Source: Stercorarius parasiticus (lineage: Eukaryota > Chordata > Aves > Charadriiformes > Stercorariidae). Taken from it: a stretch of 64,000 nt of DNA. This document shows positions 23,401 to 35,015 of this stretch, in pieces. The position numbers and the translations under genes were made by a program. Each line of letters starts with the position of its first letter. Within the stretch, counting starts at the first letter, position 1. The stretch lies in contig VWZL01001288.1 in assembly GCA_013396915.1 (NCBI GenBank), forward strand, positions 62,001 to 126,000. The letters run 5' to 3'. The notes beneath the pieces were generated by a model that had not been told where the DNA came from, did no database searches, and saw only the letters and a program-made list of their open reading frames with translations.

Positions 23401-26400
23401 ATTGCCCTCTGCCAGCAGCCTGATCTGTTGATGCAGTATCTGGGCATTAATAGGTTTGAAATAATGAAGAGCGCATGTAAAAAGTGTCCATGTCTTCATA
23501 TAGTTGGTTTTAGACTCAGAAAGATCAACACCATAGGCCTCCTGGAGAAGAAAGATGAGTGCATCTGAAACAGTGCTTCATAAAAACAACAACAGCAACA
23601 GAAAGCAGTGACATGGTAACTGTGTAGGACTTAGGAAAAAGTAGGGTAAGAAATACTAGGGAACGTTATCAATGGGTGAACATTATTTCACTTCTAAAAA
23701 GTGAAACATGGTTGCAGAAAAAAAACCAAAGAAGCCCTGAAGAATTAATGGTGTATTTGCTGATAGCTATTTTTGTAAAAAATTATATGAAGCATCAGTC
23801 TAATGTATGGTTACAGTTAAAGGCAAGAAAACTACTGGAATACATCAAGGACAGAAAAATGCAATGAAACATGATATTTGCTGTGCAAGGCAAAATGCCA
23901 TTGCAGACTGTACTGAGGCTAAGTTGTGGATTTTTTTGTTTTCTCTTGGAAGACTTGCATTGCTTTGGGGACAACATAACTGGGAAATCAGAGTCTGATA
24001 TTTAAAGTTATACATAATAAAAGCAGTGTAAGAAATGTTCAACTTAATCGTTACTAGAAAAGCATTCCTAGCAGCCTTATATCAGTAAAATTTTTAAAAT
24101 AAAAATAAAACACAAACCACCTTATGAAAGATAGAACTTATAGAAGACTTATATTGTGCCTGTTTCTGGCAGGAATTACATTCCAGAAGAATATTCTTCA
24201 TAAGATTATTAAGACCAAATGAAGAAATCATGAAGAGTGATTTCCCCTTGTCTACAGCAAGTGGGTGGAACCAGCAGGACTATCAAAAGAGACAGATTAT
24301 ATTAAGCAGGAGCATGGAATGGCTCATGGCCTTGGATACTGAATCATATTCAAGTGTTAAGTTTTGATTGGTTTTATGTCTAACAGCAGCACGTTTGCTT
24401 CCCAAATCCTATTTACAGAAGTATTTCAAACTATGTCTACTGGGATTAAAAAGTGTCCTGTGGGATCCACAGTTGTAGCGATTTGGATACAAGGCAGATT
24501 CAGTGTGGATTAAGCTGAATAGCGACAGTGTCTCGCTGCACCCCAGCTGACACACCAGGCTGAGACACCTCTGTGATCAGAGGCAGGGTATGTTTGCTCT
24601 GCATGTCATACAGGTTTGGGAGCAGGGCTGCCTCTCAGAGTATCTTGCCTTTACTTGCATCTGCAGGTATGCCTTAAGCGCCCAGAGAGGCAGTACAGGG
24701 ATTTAGAGAATGACAAGACACCCTGCTGCTGATGGATAGAGATTTGGTGAAAGGTACTCTGGAAAATGCCACTACATGCTTATCTTCAAGTTCAAGTGTC
24801 TAAAAATCTTAGCAATCTGGGTCTTTGGAGTGTGTTCAGAGGGACTGACTTTGGCACCCTTCAGAAAGTGGTGGCGATGGGTAAGAGAGGCTCTTGCTCC
24901 AGGGCATCCTTGTTGGGAGTCTCTCCCTGCTCTTGGACAAGGGATGCAGCAGGAGAAGATGATCAAATCCCTGGAGCAGTTGCTCTGTAGCTGGTTTCCA
25001 TTTCATGCTCCATCCCAAACTCTTGTATATCATGATGCTACTTTCCATAATGATAATGATATCTGCCGTTCTATTTACATCGTCTTTGGAGTAATAATCA
25101 TTAAGTAGCATTGTTTTCCTGAATTATGATTTATAGGATAAAATTTCGCTCCAAAATTTGTATCTTGCCATACACTCTTGTGTACGAATATACTTCTGGA
25201 GCTAGTATCAGATATTCATACATGGGTATGATCCTTATCAGCTTTATTTTAAAATATTTTGAGGTTCCTGACCTCCTTTGTGCTGGCTTTGAGCTATTAG
25301 CTGTCTTGCTCATTTTTGTGCTGAGGATAGTTTATGAGCATCTGTGGGTCCTCATTCAGAACCCATATTTGAGAATGTTTCCGTCTTGAGTTGTTTATGC
25401 AGCGTATTGCAAATCTGAGAAAATCTTCAGAAAGCAGAGTGTCCTGCTATTTTTAGGGGTGGCCATGTAATAGCTGCTGACATTATGTTCTATTATGTTG
25501 TTTCCAATGACCACGACTTTATCTCTTTAGACCAGCATAAATAATATCGCCTTGCTTCCTGCTGGCGTGTTTGCTGTGCAGGATACATGGGGACTTCTGG
25601 TGTAGAAGTTTTCCAGCTCCTTTTTTTTATATCTTGAAGAATACTGAAATTTCACCTTTTTGCTAGAACCTAATGCTGTGATGCTTTTAACAATGGATGT
25701 AGAGGTTCAGTGTCATTTACAGTCAGGAAGTTAAGGAATAAGATATCTCATTTGTGGTTATGCAAAGTTAAAATTGGTCTTTAACGACAGAAAAATTTGC
25801 CAAGCTGAAGAACCGTAAAGTCATAGGGTTTGGCTTGTCAGCAAAGGTCCTGCTAACCCTTCATCACATGAATAGCCCTTTCTTAGTCTGAGAATGTCAC
25901 TGAGGTCAACATACAAACAAAATAACCAGCCCTAACAAGAGTTTATGAGAGATACAAACAATTTAGCTTCACAACACCATGGTTAATTAACTCTCAGTCA
26001 AGATATAAGTTTTTGTGCTGATACACCTCCTTCCATCACAACAAAAATAAAAACACATCTGTAGACGCCTTTCATTTGCTGGTTTTACATCAGGAAGATG
26101 GATTATCCCTTGATTTAATTTCAGTCCTATGGGAAAACATGAACTTATGTTCAAAGATGTTACTAAAAGCCTTGGAATTTTTCTTTCCTGTTTTGTATGA
26201 ATAACTAATCAAATGGGAAAAATACAACAGCCCTTCAATATATACCATATCCAGTAATGGCCCCATCAGCAGTGGGCATTCTTTTTTCCTGAGAAGGATA
26301 GTAGATATACCCTGAGAAAATATAATCAAGAAAGCCTTGGAAAACAGTGACATTAAACAGCACATCCTAAGACAGAAAGAACAAGCAAGTTTAGCACAAA

Positions 26401-28091
26401 CATATACTCTGCACATTTGATAGCAGAAAGAAGAATTTTCCTTTACAGTGTAAGGAAAAAAATACCTGTTTCCCATAATTTGTAGCAATTTATAAACAAC
26501 ACTCATGAAAAATGAATTTCAAAAAAGCCTCAGTAGATAAACACCACCATAAATGCAAAGGCTTTAGTCTGTAAAATTTAAGATTGTCTTTTTGAGAGAA
26601 AGGATGCAGGTTCAGTTTAACAGGTCATGTTTGTAATGGGAAGTCAAGTCAAAATAATTTAAATTACGTATTGCCTTCTCCATAATGTGGTTTTAAAAGG
26701 AATATGCCACTGCACAGTCTGTGCACACATAAAATTTGCAAAGAACAGAATTTTCAGCAATGTTAATTATTTTTTAATCAAAAGGGAAGAGATTTTTACT
26801 TGATGGGTAAACTAACAAATACTCAATTGTGAAATATTTAACCAGAGACTGGTACCTAGCTTGTGAGGTTGCTGAAGCACTTTTGCATCTGTAATTTTTC
26901 ATGCTTGTCTCATGCTTCTCAGTTCAAGACAGTGAGATTAGACCTAAGAAGAGGCGCAAACAGAATGGATATTTGAAAGGAAAACTGAATTTAAAGGTAT
27001 TTGGAGACATCAAGAGCAGCAACTGGTATTGAAGCAAGTAAATACTTTTTTTAAAATGAAAGTGTGTTTTTTGCAGTCAGGCTTGGACGTAAAACTGTAC
27101 TGACAATATTTGAAACTGATCGAAATTACAAAAAAAAATCTAGCTGGTATGGAAACAGTGAATATACCAACAGAACAACATCTCACATGCTGAATCAAGG
27201 ATACAAAAACTATTGGATGCTTAATTTCTTCCTATACCCATTTTTTTCTATGCCCATAATTTCTTCCCACCTGTAGGCCATGGGCAGAACAGTGGGTTTG
27301 GCTTGAGGTCCTCTTCAGGGGCCGCAGCCAAGCATGGGGCTTCCCACCAGATACCCCCAACAGCCTGGGCCACTCAATTTGCACACTTTATCATCAGGTT
27401 TTTTTTCCATTTTGCAATCCTCCTTTTTGCAATCCCTTTACCTCCCTTTCTCCATGCCAGTTTTATCCCAGATGAAAAAAACTGCCTCTAATTACTTTGT
27501 CCATATTGGCTGCAGTTTTTCTACATCTGTACCCAAATTTAGTGTTTCTGATACTATTACCTAAGTGATTTCAGCTTTGTATGTTATAGTGGAAAGTACT
27601 ACCTAGATGTTGCTGGCCTTGCAAGGCTGTATTCACCAGAAGGTCTCCAATATTGCCCTCCAATAATCTGTGGATTTTGGTTGTTTCTCACATAACTCCC
27701 CTTTAACCACCTGGGAGATCTGCTTATTCTTCATGGTGCTGTCTGTAGCTTTTTTTCATTTCTCTTACTGTTACTTGTTGTATTAGACAATTTCTCTTGT
27801 CATGCACAGTACTTCTCCACACTCTGCTCAGTTCACTTAGCTTCAAGCCAGGACCTAGTCAGCAGTCTAGACATTTGCCTGCAGCCCTTACACAAAGTTT
27901 CACATTTGCAAACTTCACCTGTATTGTTCTGTTCTGTATTAGGTTACAGAATGGGTAGGTGAAAGAAAACTTCTTTGTAAAGGGATTTTGTCGGTAAAAA
28001 TTCCTCTCTCCTTTTGAAAGTCTTAGCCTGCACACCTTGCAAGCCAACTGTCTTTTCAACTACTCTGTGCTTTGCTTTAATGTCTTCCTGA
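20471..28091. other. Unique non-coding DNA, no gene seen
   Basis: About 7.6 kb with no recognised repeat or exon. Frames up to 138 codons (26090-26506, minus) have no domain, no splice borders and an amino-acid make-up expected from AT-rich DNA. A locally GC-richer patch near 24470-24760 has no recognisable family. Confidence 0.55.
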
Positions 28092-28119
28092 GGGGGGGGG
28101 GAAAAAAAAGAAAAAAAAA
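28092..28119. repeat. G10-A8-G-A9 homopolymer tract
   Basis: Ten G, eight A, one G and nine A in a row. A pure-purine tract of this kind is prone to length error in sequencing and slippage in replication. Confidence 0.9.
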
Positions 28120-28274
28120 TAGGGAGTACTTTAATATTAGATGCAGGACGGAGCTATACCCAGTATGGATAGCATCTTCCATCAGTTATGGACTTGGATT
28201 TAAGAACTTATCTGTGAGGAAGGGCTTTATATAGAGGAAGGGCTGAATAGAGGATAAAGATTCATAAACACATT

Positions 28275-28345
28275 AAAAAAAAACAAAATAAAACAAAACA
28301 AAACAAAATCACCCACAAACAAAGCAAAACAAGCAAAAAAATCCA
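28275..28345. repeat. A-rich tract with AAAAC units
   Basis: A run of A9 followed by repeated (A)3-5-C units and a second A-rich stretch. Low-complexity DNA; it could be the poly(A) relic of a retro-inserted sequence, but no body could be recognised next to it. Confidence 0.8.
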
Positions 28346-30149
28346 CGCCACAGCAGTTTTTACTGATGTCAATGAAAATAACCCCGCTAAATTGAGTGTG
28401 GTTTGGAACTAAATAATATTGGGGAGGACTAAACTAATTTTAAGTACCTGAAAGTTAGCTGTCTGAGCTGAGCTTGTCATGTTACCTCCCTCAATCATCA
28501 GTTACTCTCATAATACAACACATCAAAACCCAGAAGAACAATTTAAGAAAAGTAAGATACATTGCCATCAAAAAGTAGCCTACCTCTCTTCATAAACCAT
28601 ATTGATATCCGTCTTGGTTTGCTTAAACTAGATGCATAACTTTCAGACATCAAGATAAACTAATTTAGGCCTATCTGACGTACATAAGGTTTTACCAGAA
28701 CTCTGGACTATGGACCTTGACTTCAAATCTTTGTTGCAAGAGCAACCTTGCTTTCAAATGCAAATCTGAAGAAGTCTGAACACTTGGTATGTGCTCATTA
28801 TTTTAAATTATGATATTATGCATATGGGTTGCACATTAAAAAAAAAATAAAAGAAGCAGTGCCATATTAAAAAATGCCAAGTTTAGTATTAACACTAACA
28901 TTTTCCTTTACATTAAAAAACTTAAGAAATTGCTAGGGACATATCTGAACACAAAAGTACAGCTGATGCTGTAACATTTTGGGAGAGAAAAGAGCAAGTG
29001 AGAACACACACCTTAAAATGAAAAATGTTGGGCTCATTAATAATGCAACAATAGAAATTTGCACAGCACTATTATTTCAGCGATAGCTTTATGTAACAGG
29101 TAATAAAAATTGGTGTTCAGAAGCCCCCATATTTGGTGGTGAGCACCCTCAGCAAATTGTGGTTACTGCCAAGAGGGAATACTGCTGAAATGTGGACATT
29201 GAGAAAACAGAAGGAAAACATGATCAGATTGGTAGTACCTGGGAACAAAAGCAATCTATCATAGAAGCTTGAAATGAGTTTGTTTTCATTTACTTCCACG
29301 TAAACCAGTTACTGCAGCTTCAAACACTTCAGAGGCTCACCATATCTTAGCTGTCATCTGTAACCATGAAACAATGCTGCCTTCCCATCCTCTCATACTC
29401 AGTCATTACTCCTTTTTACTTACTGTAATCTGCCTGGCAAAGTTTTGCTGAGCTCTGCAATCATGGCATGGAAACTCTTTTCTGATTTCATTTGCAGAAG
29501 GTTTGTTAGATAAAATTACATAGTACCCTATGCAGTTCCCCATTCACAGCAAGAATTAGCTGAATAAAGGCTTCTCCTGCATGCTAGGCAATAGTATTAG
29601 ACTACATGCTGGATAGTATCTGTAAATATATTCCATTAGGAAGATATTTCCTCCAGTTGAAATTGCTGGTTTACCATATTTAAATAAAACCATATGCCTA
29701 AGAAACGCGGACAGCCTCCCTCCCTATAGCTCTAATGACAGGGCGAAACAGTACATGAAGAGTGTTATGTAAATTATTACATTGTGCTACCATATTTGCC
29801 ATTATGCTTTTCAACCACTCTGAAATAATTCTCCTCTCTCTCGTGGCTGATGGTAAAGGAAAGCCAACACATATGGTATTGTTTGGCTTTAAGGCTTTTG
29901 ACACTGTTGCGGTAAAATTCCCATATTCAGGCCAAGGAAACGTGGGATAGCGGAAATCATCACAAGATGCACATGTATTTGAAAAGTGATTCTCAAATCC
30001 ATTAGCAGTGATTTGTTCTTGAAGTATTCAGGACATTTCTATTAAGATCCCATAAATACCTGCGCTGGGCATGGTTGATACCTTCCTGAAATACTAGGAA
30101 GAGAATAGAACATATATCTATAAAGTCATTTAGCTGCACCAAGCTGGGA
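28346..30149. other. Unique non-coding DNA, no gene seen
   Basis: No recognised repeat or exon. Contains an A9-type run near 28838-28847. Confidence 0.5.
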
Positions 30150-30720
30150 GGTTGGCAAACACACGGAAGCAATTAGACACATGGCCAAACAGAAGAGCGG
30201 CAGATTCGGATGCAGAAGGTCACTGAGGTTTAAAAAAAGAAAAAAGGGCAACAAATATGATTCTGATATTAGAAAAAAATTTTTAAAAAGCAGATGTAAT
30301 TCTGTGATTTATTAAAAAGTGTGGGGTAGTAAGACATGCAGGATAACTATTTTTTAATTGGCATGGGAAAGGCCTCGGTTGAAATACTGTGCCCTATTTT
30401 AGGCAGGAGGTTTTTAAGAAATGTATAGACAAACTGGAAAATCTAAGGGAAAATAGCAAGAATGACAAGTAAAAAAATACAAGGTATGAGAAAATTGAGA
30501 AGGAATTAGATTTGTTCTCTGTAGAGAAGAGGAAAAGCTAGGGGGCAGCTGGAAGGGGAAGGAGAAAGGGAAGGCACAATAACAGTACTGCAAAGAAGAT
30601 GACAGCTCTGCTGGCAATCAGGGCCATAGGCTGGATTTATGAAATGACTTTGTAATCTTCAGAGAGGTAAAGCCCTGTAACAGGTTATCTGCAGAGATCA
30701 TGGAATCCATTTCATTCCAG
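30150..30720 (+). mobile_element. Old CR1/L3-like LINE 3' region
   Basis: Despite heavy decay, the order of blocks on the plus strand follows the end of a CR1/L3 element: GGGCAACAAATATGATTCTG, 'ggcctcggttgaaatactgtg', 'gacaaactggaaaatctaag' with AGCAAGAATGA, the 'ttctctgtagagaagagga' segment, and 'atcatggaatccatttcatt'. These correspond to the C-terminal end of the reverse-transcriptase ORF and the first part of the 3' UTR. Many indels and stops; not coding. The borders are approximate. Confidence 0.7.
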
Positions 30721-33700
30721 GAGGTAGCAAAGACTTACCTCGCCCTTCCTTAGCAGAAGAGAGGCAGACCGGAGACAAATCTATTTACAGATTTGTTTTC
30801 TCCTCTATTTTTGAATCTTGTGCCCTAAAAGCAAAAGGTATGAGATAAATATGCTAATAACACACTTTAAAAAACATATGCTTTGGATTTGCCAGGAGGA
30901 TTCTTTAATGTATTTGAATTTGTCATTGTTCTAAAACACCTGGAATATCTATGGTTATTTTAACATCAGATTTTATGTCTGTGCCCAACTGTCAAAGACT
31001 GGGGACTATGCTAGTACCTCAGCCATAACAGTTGCATACAAGCTTCTGCTTCTCATACTCTTCCCCTCGTTATTCCTCTTCAACACCTTTTTGCCTGGTG
31101 CATCCTTATGTGCAAGACTTTCTGATGACAAAGTAGCCAAGGGCTCGAGTTATGCCACAGGGACCACAACAGCCTGTCACACAAGATCAAATCAGTGTCA
31201 GGGAATGTAGTTTAAGCTGGGTTGTGAAACTACCTTCTGACTTTCCAATCCTTGTGAGTGTAACCACAGAGCCAGCAGGACTCAGTTTATATGGAAGGGA
31301 TGTTGCAATTCTATACCAGCCCCGGTCACCTCCCCGCACCGTGTGTGGCTGCTAATGGCCTTTGTCATGACACCAGTTTTCTAGTTTGTCTCATTTCATT
31401 GAGTTGTCCTCAATGGCTTTTCCTTTTATTTGAATCTTTAAACACAACCAGCTGAAAACCTTTTTCAGTATCAATGTTGGGCACAGCCCATGTTGAAACT
31501 TTATGAGAACTTTCCATTTGTAGCCTAATGAATTATTAATCCCAGTGAGGAAAATATTGAATTACTTCATTTCTATTTTGTATTGTGAAATTAATGTATA
31601 TGAAATTAATTAGATATATATGCTCTAAATGCACGTCTTTAGTTCTTTTTACTTAGTATCTTTATACAAAAATAATTAATGAGGCAATGATTTAATTGAA
31701 CGTTAAATGCAGAAGTGATTTTTTTCTACTACTACTGCCATAGCATAGTCAACCTTGGCAGATGCAAATCTCTTTTGATCTCCAAGCTGATAATTAGAAG
31801 TTGCATTTAATCCAAGATCAGAAATTGGCAGGATGCAGTACTGTAATTACACAAAGGTGCAAAGGTACTAAACTCTGGAGAAAAACCACAGGAAAGAGTA
31901 CTTAATCCTCACATTACAGAGCAAGGCTATTTATTTTTCATTGTAAGACCAACAAAAGATTGGTTTTCCTTTCTCTCAACTGATTTCTTTGGAGTAGTTT
32001 TCTGCTCACTTTGAGTGCAGGCTCACAAAATGTGTATTCAATATTCAGCCCAAGGGACATAAACATCTGGAGAGGAGAGTGGAAATGAACTGCCAAGAAG
32101 GAAGAGAGATTTCCTTCCCCTGCTGAAGAAAATTCCTGTCTGCCCTCGCCCAGACCGTGCCTGTAAATGAACTGTTTATGTCTCTGTCTTCTAAGTCTTG
32201 GGGCAGAAACCTCCACCTGAGGTGTGTCAAGCAGGGGCAAATGGCTGGAAGCTCAAAGGGAGGAAGGTGAATCAGTAAAATAACCATCTAAAATGGCAAT
32301 AAGAAGGCAAAGTGCTTATTAATGATAATTGATAAACAAATTTTCATATACCAACTCATCAGTTTATTTAAGTGGCCTATCACTAAGTAGTGATGACTAT
32401 TGATAAAGAGATTTGTAGAAGTGATTTCCTTTTCTCTTTAACACGTGCTTCAATCACTGGGCTCATCTAGTACGGTGAGACTTCTACAGAAACGAGCTGT
32501 CAGAAATGATACGTACATACCAATATCATCATCTCCCCACAAGCTGTATTTCTTTTAGCTTATACGAGCAGTGTTACTCTAAGGCTCTTAAAATCCCTCT
32601 TCTCAAGAGAGAAAAAGAAATTATGTGAGCCTTCAGTGAAGGCAGGCTGATCTACATTTCTAAATAGACAGAGTTTGTTGAGGGTTTATGAAGTGCTGAT
32701 TTCAAGAGACAACTGAATCATTTGTGATATTGATTTTCTCTGAGGAGAATTGTAACTTAAAATTAATTTGTACAGTGATATTTTTACTGTACAATCTCAC
32801 TAAAAAGTAACCATATATAAATAATCAGTTACATCATTAAACTGTCATAAACCTGTGCTACCTCAGTTACTGATGACATTCTCCTCAAGGAAGCATTACA
32901 CAGTGGGTGAACTGCCCTCAGTAGTTCACAAGTGGGTCAGTGCAGTCTTTGATAATTTTTCTTTAGTGACTCATGCTAAAATAAATCTGTGTTAATAGAT
33001 GGTGCACAATAAAAAATCTGTGGTTTTGCAAAATATTTTAAAGTTGCTGTTTCTAAGGGTGTTAAAAAATGGATCTGAAAAATCCAATTTTTACCAAGGC
33101 ACATGATCTGTTCTGAACATTTTAATAAGGACTTGGCTTTGTTTGATTTGCATTAAAATGTTCATGTAAATCAAATGTACATTAATGTAAATGAAATGTA
33201 CATTAAGTCAATAATGACATGAGGTCATTATTTCTTTGGTATTGCTTTCTCAAAGGCTGCTGATACAGCTTAAAGGTAGCCAATTGAAAATTTAGGATAA
33301 AATAATCAAGCACAGTAAATAAACAAGACAGAAGGAGAAGAGATGGATGAAAAATCTCACTAACTTTTCCTTATGTAAGAGTGTCATAAATTAGAAAAAG
33401 AAGCCAGAGAATTTGAGACCAAATTCTCAGAGATATTGCTTCCACGCCTTCTGCAACCACGTTGTAACATAGAATAAAGACATGGGAAAGAGAGGAAGGA
33501 ACATCCTTCTCTCAACTTAACCACAGACAGGTCTCAGCTCATAAGGATTAAATGGATTCTTTTCTGTCCATCTCTTGAGGAGCATGGAGATGTTTTATGG
33601 CTAAATACCTGCCTAACAGACATGTATTTGCCTTGAACTAATAAAGAAGAATGTTTTCCATTTCGTAGCTCCAGACTATTTCTCTGGCCATCTGGCAACT

Positions 33701-33762
33701 ATTCCTGTACATATTTAACATTCTATTTTCTTGATTTAATGAAAGGAACTATTTGCATAGTT
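30721..33762. other. Unique non-coding DNA, no gene seen
   Basis: About 3 kb, strongly AT-rich. No repeat or exon recognised. Near 33165-33205 a short direct repeat of 'AATGTAAATSAAATGTACATTAA' type occurs, too small to name. Confidence 0.5.
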
Positions 33763-33969
33763 GATTTCAAATACACAGTACATCAATAATAAAGCATGAC
33801 AAATATTTTAATGTACAAATAGTGTTTCAAAACCTCATGAGTAGAAAAAAATACCCAGTGACGTGTTCATTGTGCTAGAATTTACAGACGGATTTTTTTA
33901 TTTAAATCTCATATTTAGTCCTATGGACAATAGTAACAGCAAGATCTTCGTGATGATGTAGACCTCATA
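33763..33969 (+). repeat. Diverged tandem duplication, copy 1 (207 bp)
   Basis: Begins GATTTCAAATACACAGTACA and runs to GTAGACCTCATA. The same order of words returns in the next 200 bp. Both copies include ATCAATAATAAAGC-like, 'aaatagtrtttcaa', 'aatttacagac', 'tctcatattta' and 'agtaaca-aagatcttc' blocks. Not assignable to a known transposon. Confidence 0.9.
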
Positions 33970-34168
33970 GATTTCAAATACACAGCACATCAGTAATAAA
34001 GCAGGAGATATTTTTTAATATGCAAATAGTATTTCAATAGTCCATGGACAGATAAAAGCACCCAGTAAAGTGTTTGATGTACTAAAATTTACAGACTTTT
34101 TTTTGATCTCATATTTATTCATATGGACTATAGTAACACTAAGATCTTCAAAATTATGAAGACCTCAT
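33970..34168 (+). repeat. Diverged tandem duplication, copy 2
   Basis: Begins GATTTCAAATACACAGCACA directly where copy 1 stops and ends GAAGACCTCAT. Identity to copy 1 is roughly 80% by eye, with small indels, so the duplication is old. Confidence 0.9.
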
Positions 34169-34235
34169 TATGGCAGGTACTGAAAAAGATGCTCAGATAT
34201 TGCCAGAGAAATCAAACAATCGGAAGTGAAGTAAC

Positions 34236-34520
34236 ATAGCACAAGACCATAGAAATGTTGCCTGGAAGAGATCTCTAGACATGACACAATCTAATGTCCT
34301 GCTCAAAGTGGGATTATAGCCCACACCAGGCCAGGTCAATCAGGGTTTTGAGTGAATTCTTGAAAAAACCCCAAAACAGGGATGCTACATCCCTGCTGGA
34401 ATGAACAGCTTTTTCTTGTCTAATCTGAATTTCATGAGCTACAACTTGTCACCACTGTCCCTTAGAGTCAAGATATTTTAGAAAGCAATTGTCATTACCA
34501 CAAATCAAGCTTCACAGCCT
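34236..34520 (-). mobile_element. Old CR1 LINE 3' end
   Basis: Reversed CR1 blocks on the plus strand: CATAGAAATGTTGCCTGGAA, GAGATCTCTAGACATGACAC, 'cctgctcaaagtgggatta', 'cagggttttgagtgaattctt', and TCTAATCTGAATTTCATGAG, then 'caacttgtcaccactgtccctta'. This is 3' UTR plus the region just upstream, on the minus strand. More diverged than the CR1 at 63252. The distal border is approximate. Confidence 0.78.
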
Positions 34521-34931
34521 CCTATGGAGCAAATTTTCTTCACTGTCTGAGTGCTAATTGCAATATGGCAAAGCATCATGTTTTCTTGAAGTTGGTTTTC
34601 TACTGGAGGATGTTCAATGTCTCACTGGAGGAGCTCAAAACTTCTAAAGATGAGAGCTGAAGCTGAAAGTTGAAATACAGAGATAGGTCTGCCTGTGAAT
34701 GTCCATCTGCTTCCTGTTAGAGGGTTTGAGATTTTGGTTTTTCGTGATAGCAAAGTACATACCACAGCCAGCCTTCCAGTGCCCACACAATACATCAAGA
34801 AACTGGGGCCAGAAGCAGCACGTATAGAGCAAGCCTCCTTTACACTTATAGATATCCCGGTTATATTGCATTTTAAAAGATACAACTCCAGCCCACTGAT
34901 ACTAGTAAGACTGAAGGGCTGCAAGTTAAAG
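34521..34931. other. Unique non-coding DNA, no gene seen
   Basis: Spacer between the CR1 remnant and the minisatellite. Overlapping frames on both strands (34622-34955) have no recognisable domain. Confidence 0.5.
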
Positions 34932-35015
34932 GGTTATAGATGGTTCGGGTTATAGATGGTTCAGGTTATAGATGTAAGTGTGGTTATAGATGGTTCAGGT
35001 TATAGAGGTAAGTGT
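34932..35015 (+). repeat. GGTTATAGA minisatellite, five units
   Basis: Units start at 34932, 34948, 34964, 34982 and 34998 with lengths 16, 16, 18, 16 and 18. Each opens GGTTATAGA; the 16-bp form ends TGGTTC(A/G) and the 18-bp form ends (T/G)GTAAGTGT. The last four units show a 34-bp higher-order unit (16+18) repeated twice. The 18-bp form contains GTAAGT, a perfect splice-donor word, twice. Confidence 0.93.

Noticed and set aside
26090..26506. 138-codon minus-strand open frame with many hydrophobic residues
   Set aside because: The composition matches random AT-rich DNA. No signal, domain or exon border was found.
28275..28345. Poly(A) tail of a processed pseudogene
   Set aside because: No coding-like body or target duplication could be found on either side.
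34932..35015. CRISPR-like array, because of regularly spaced repeats
   Set aside because: The units abut with no unique spacers, and the host is a bird. It is a minisatellite.
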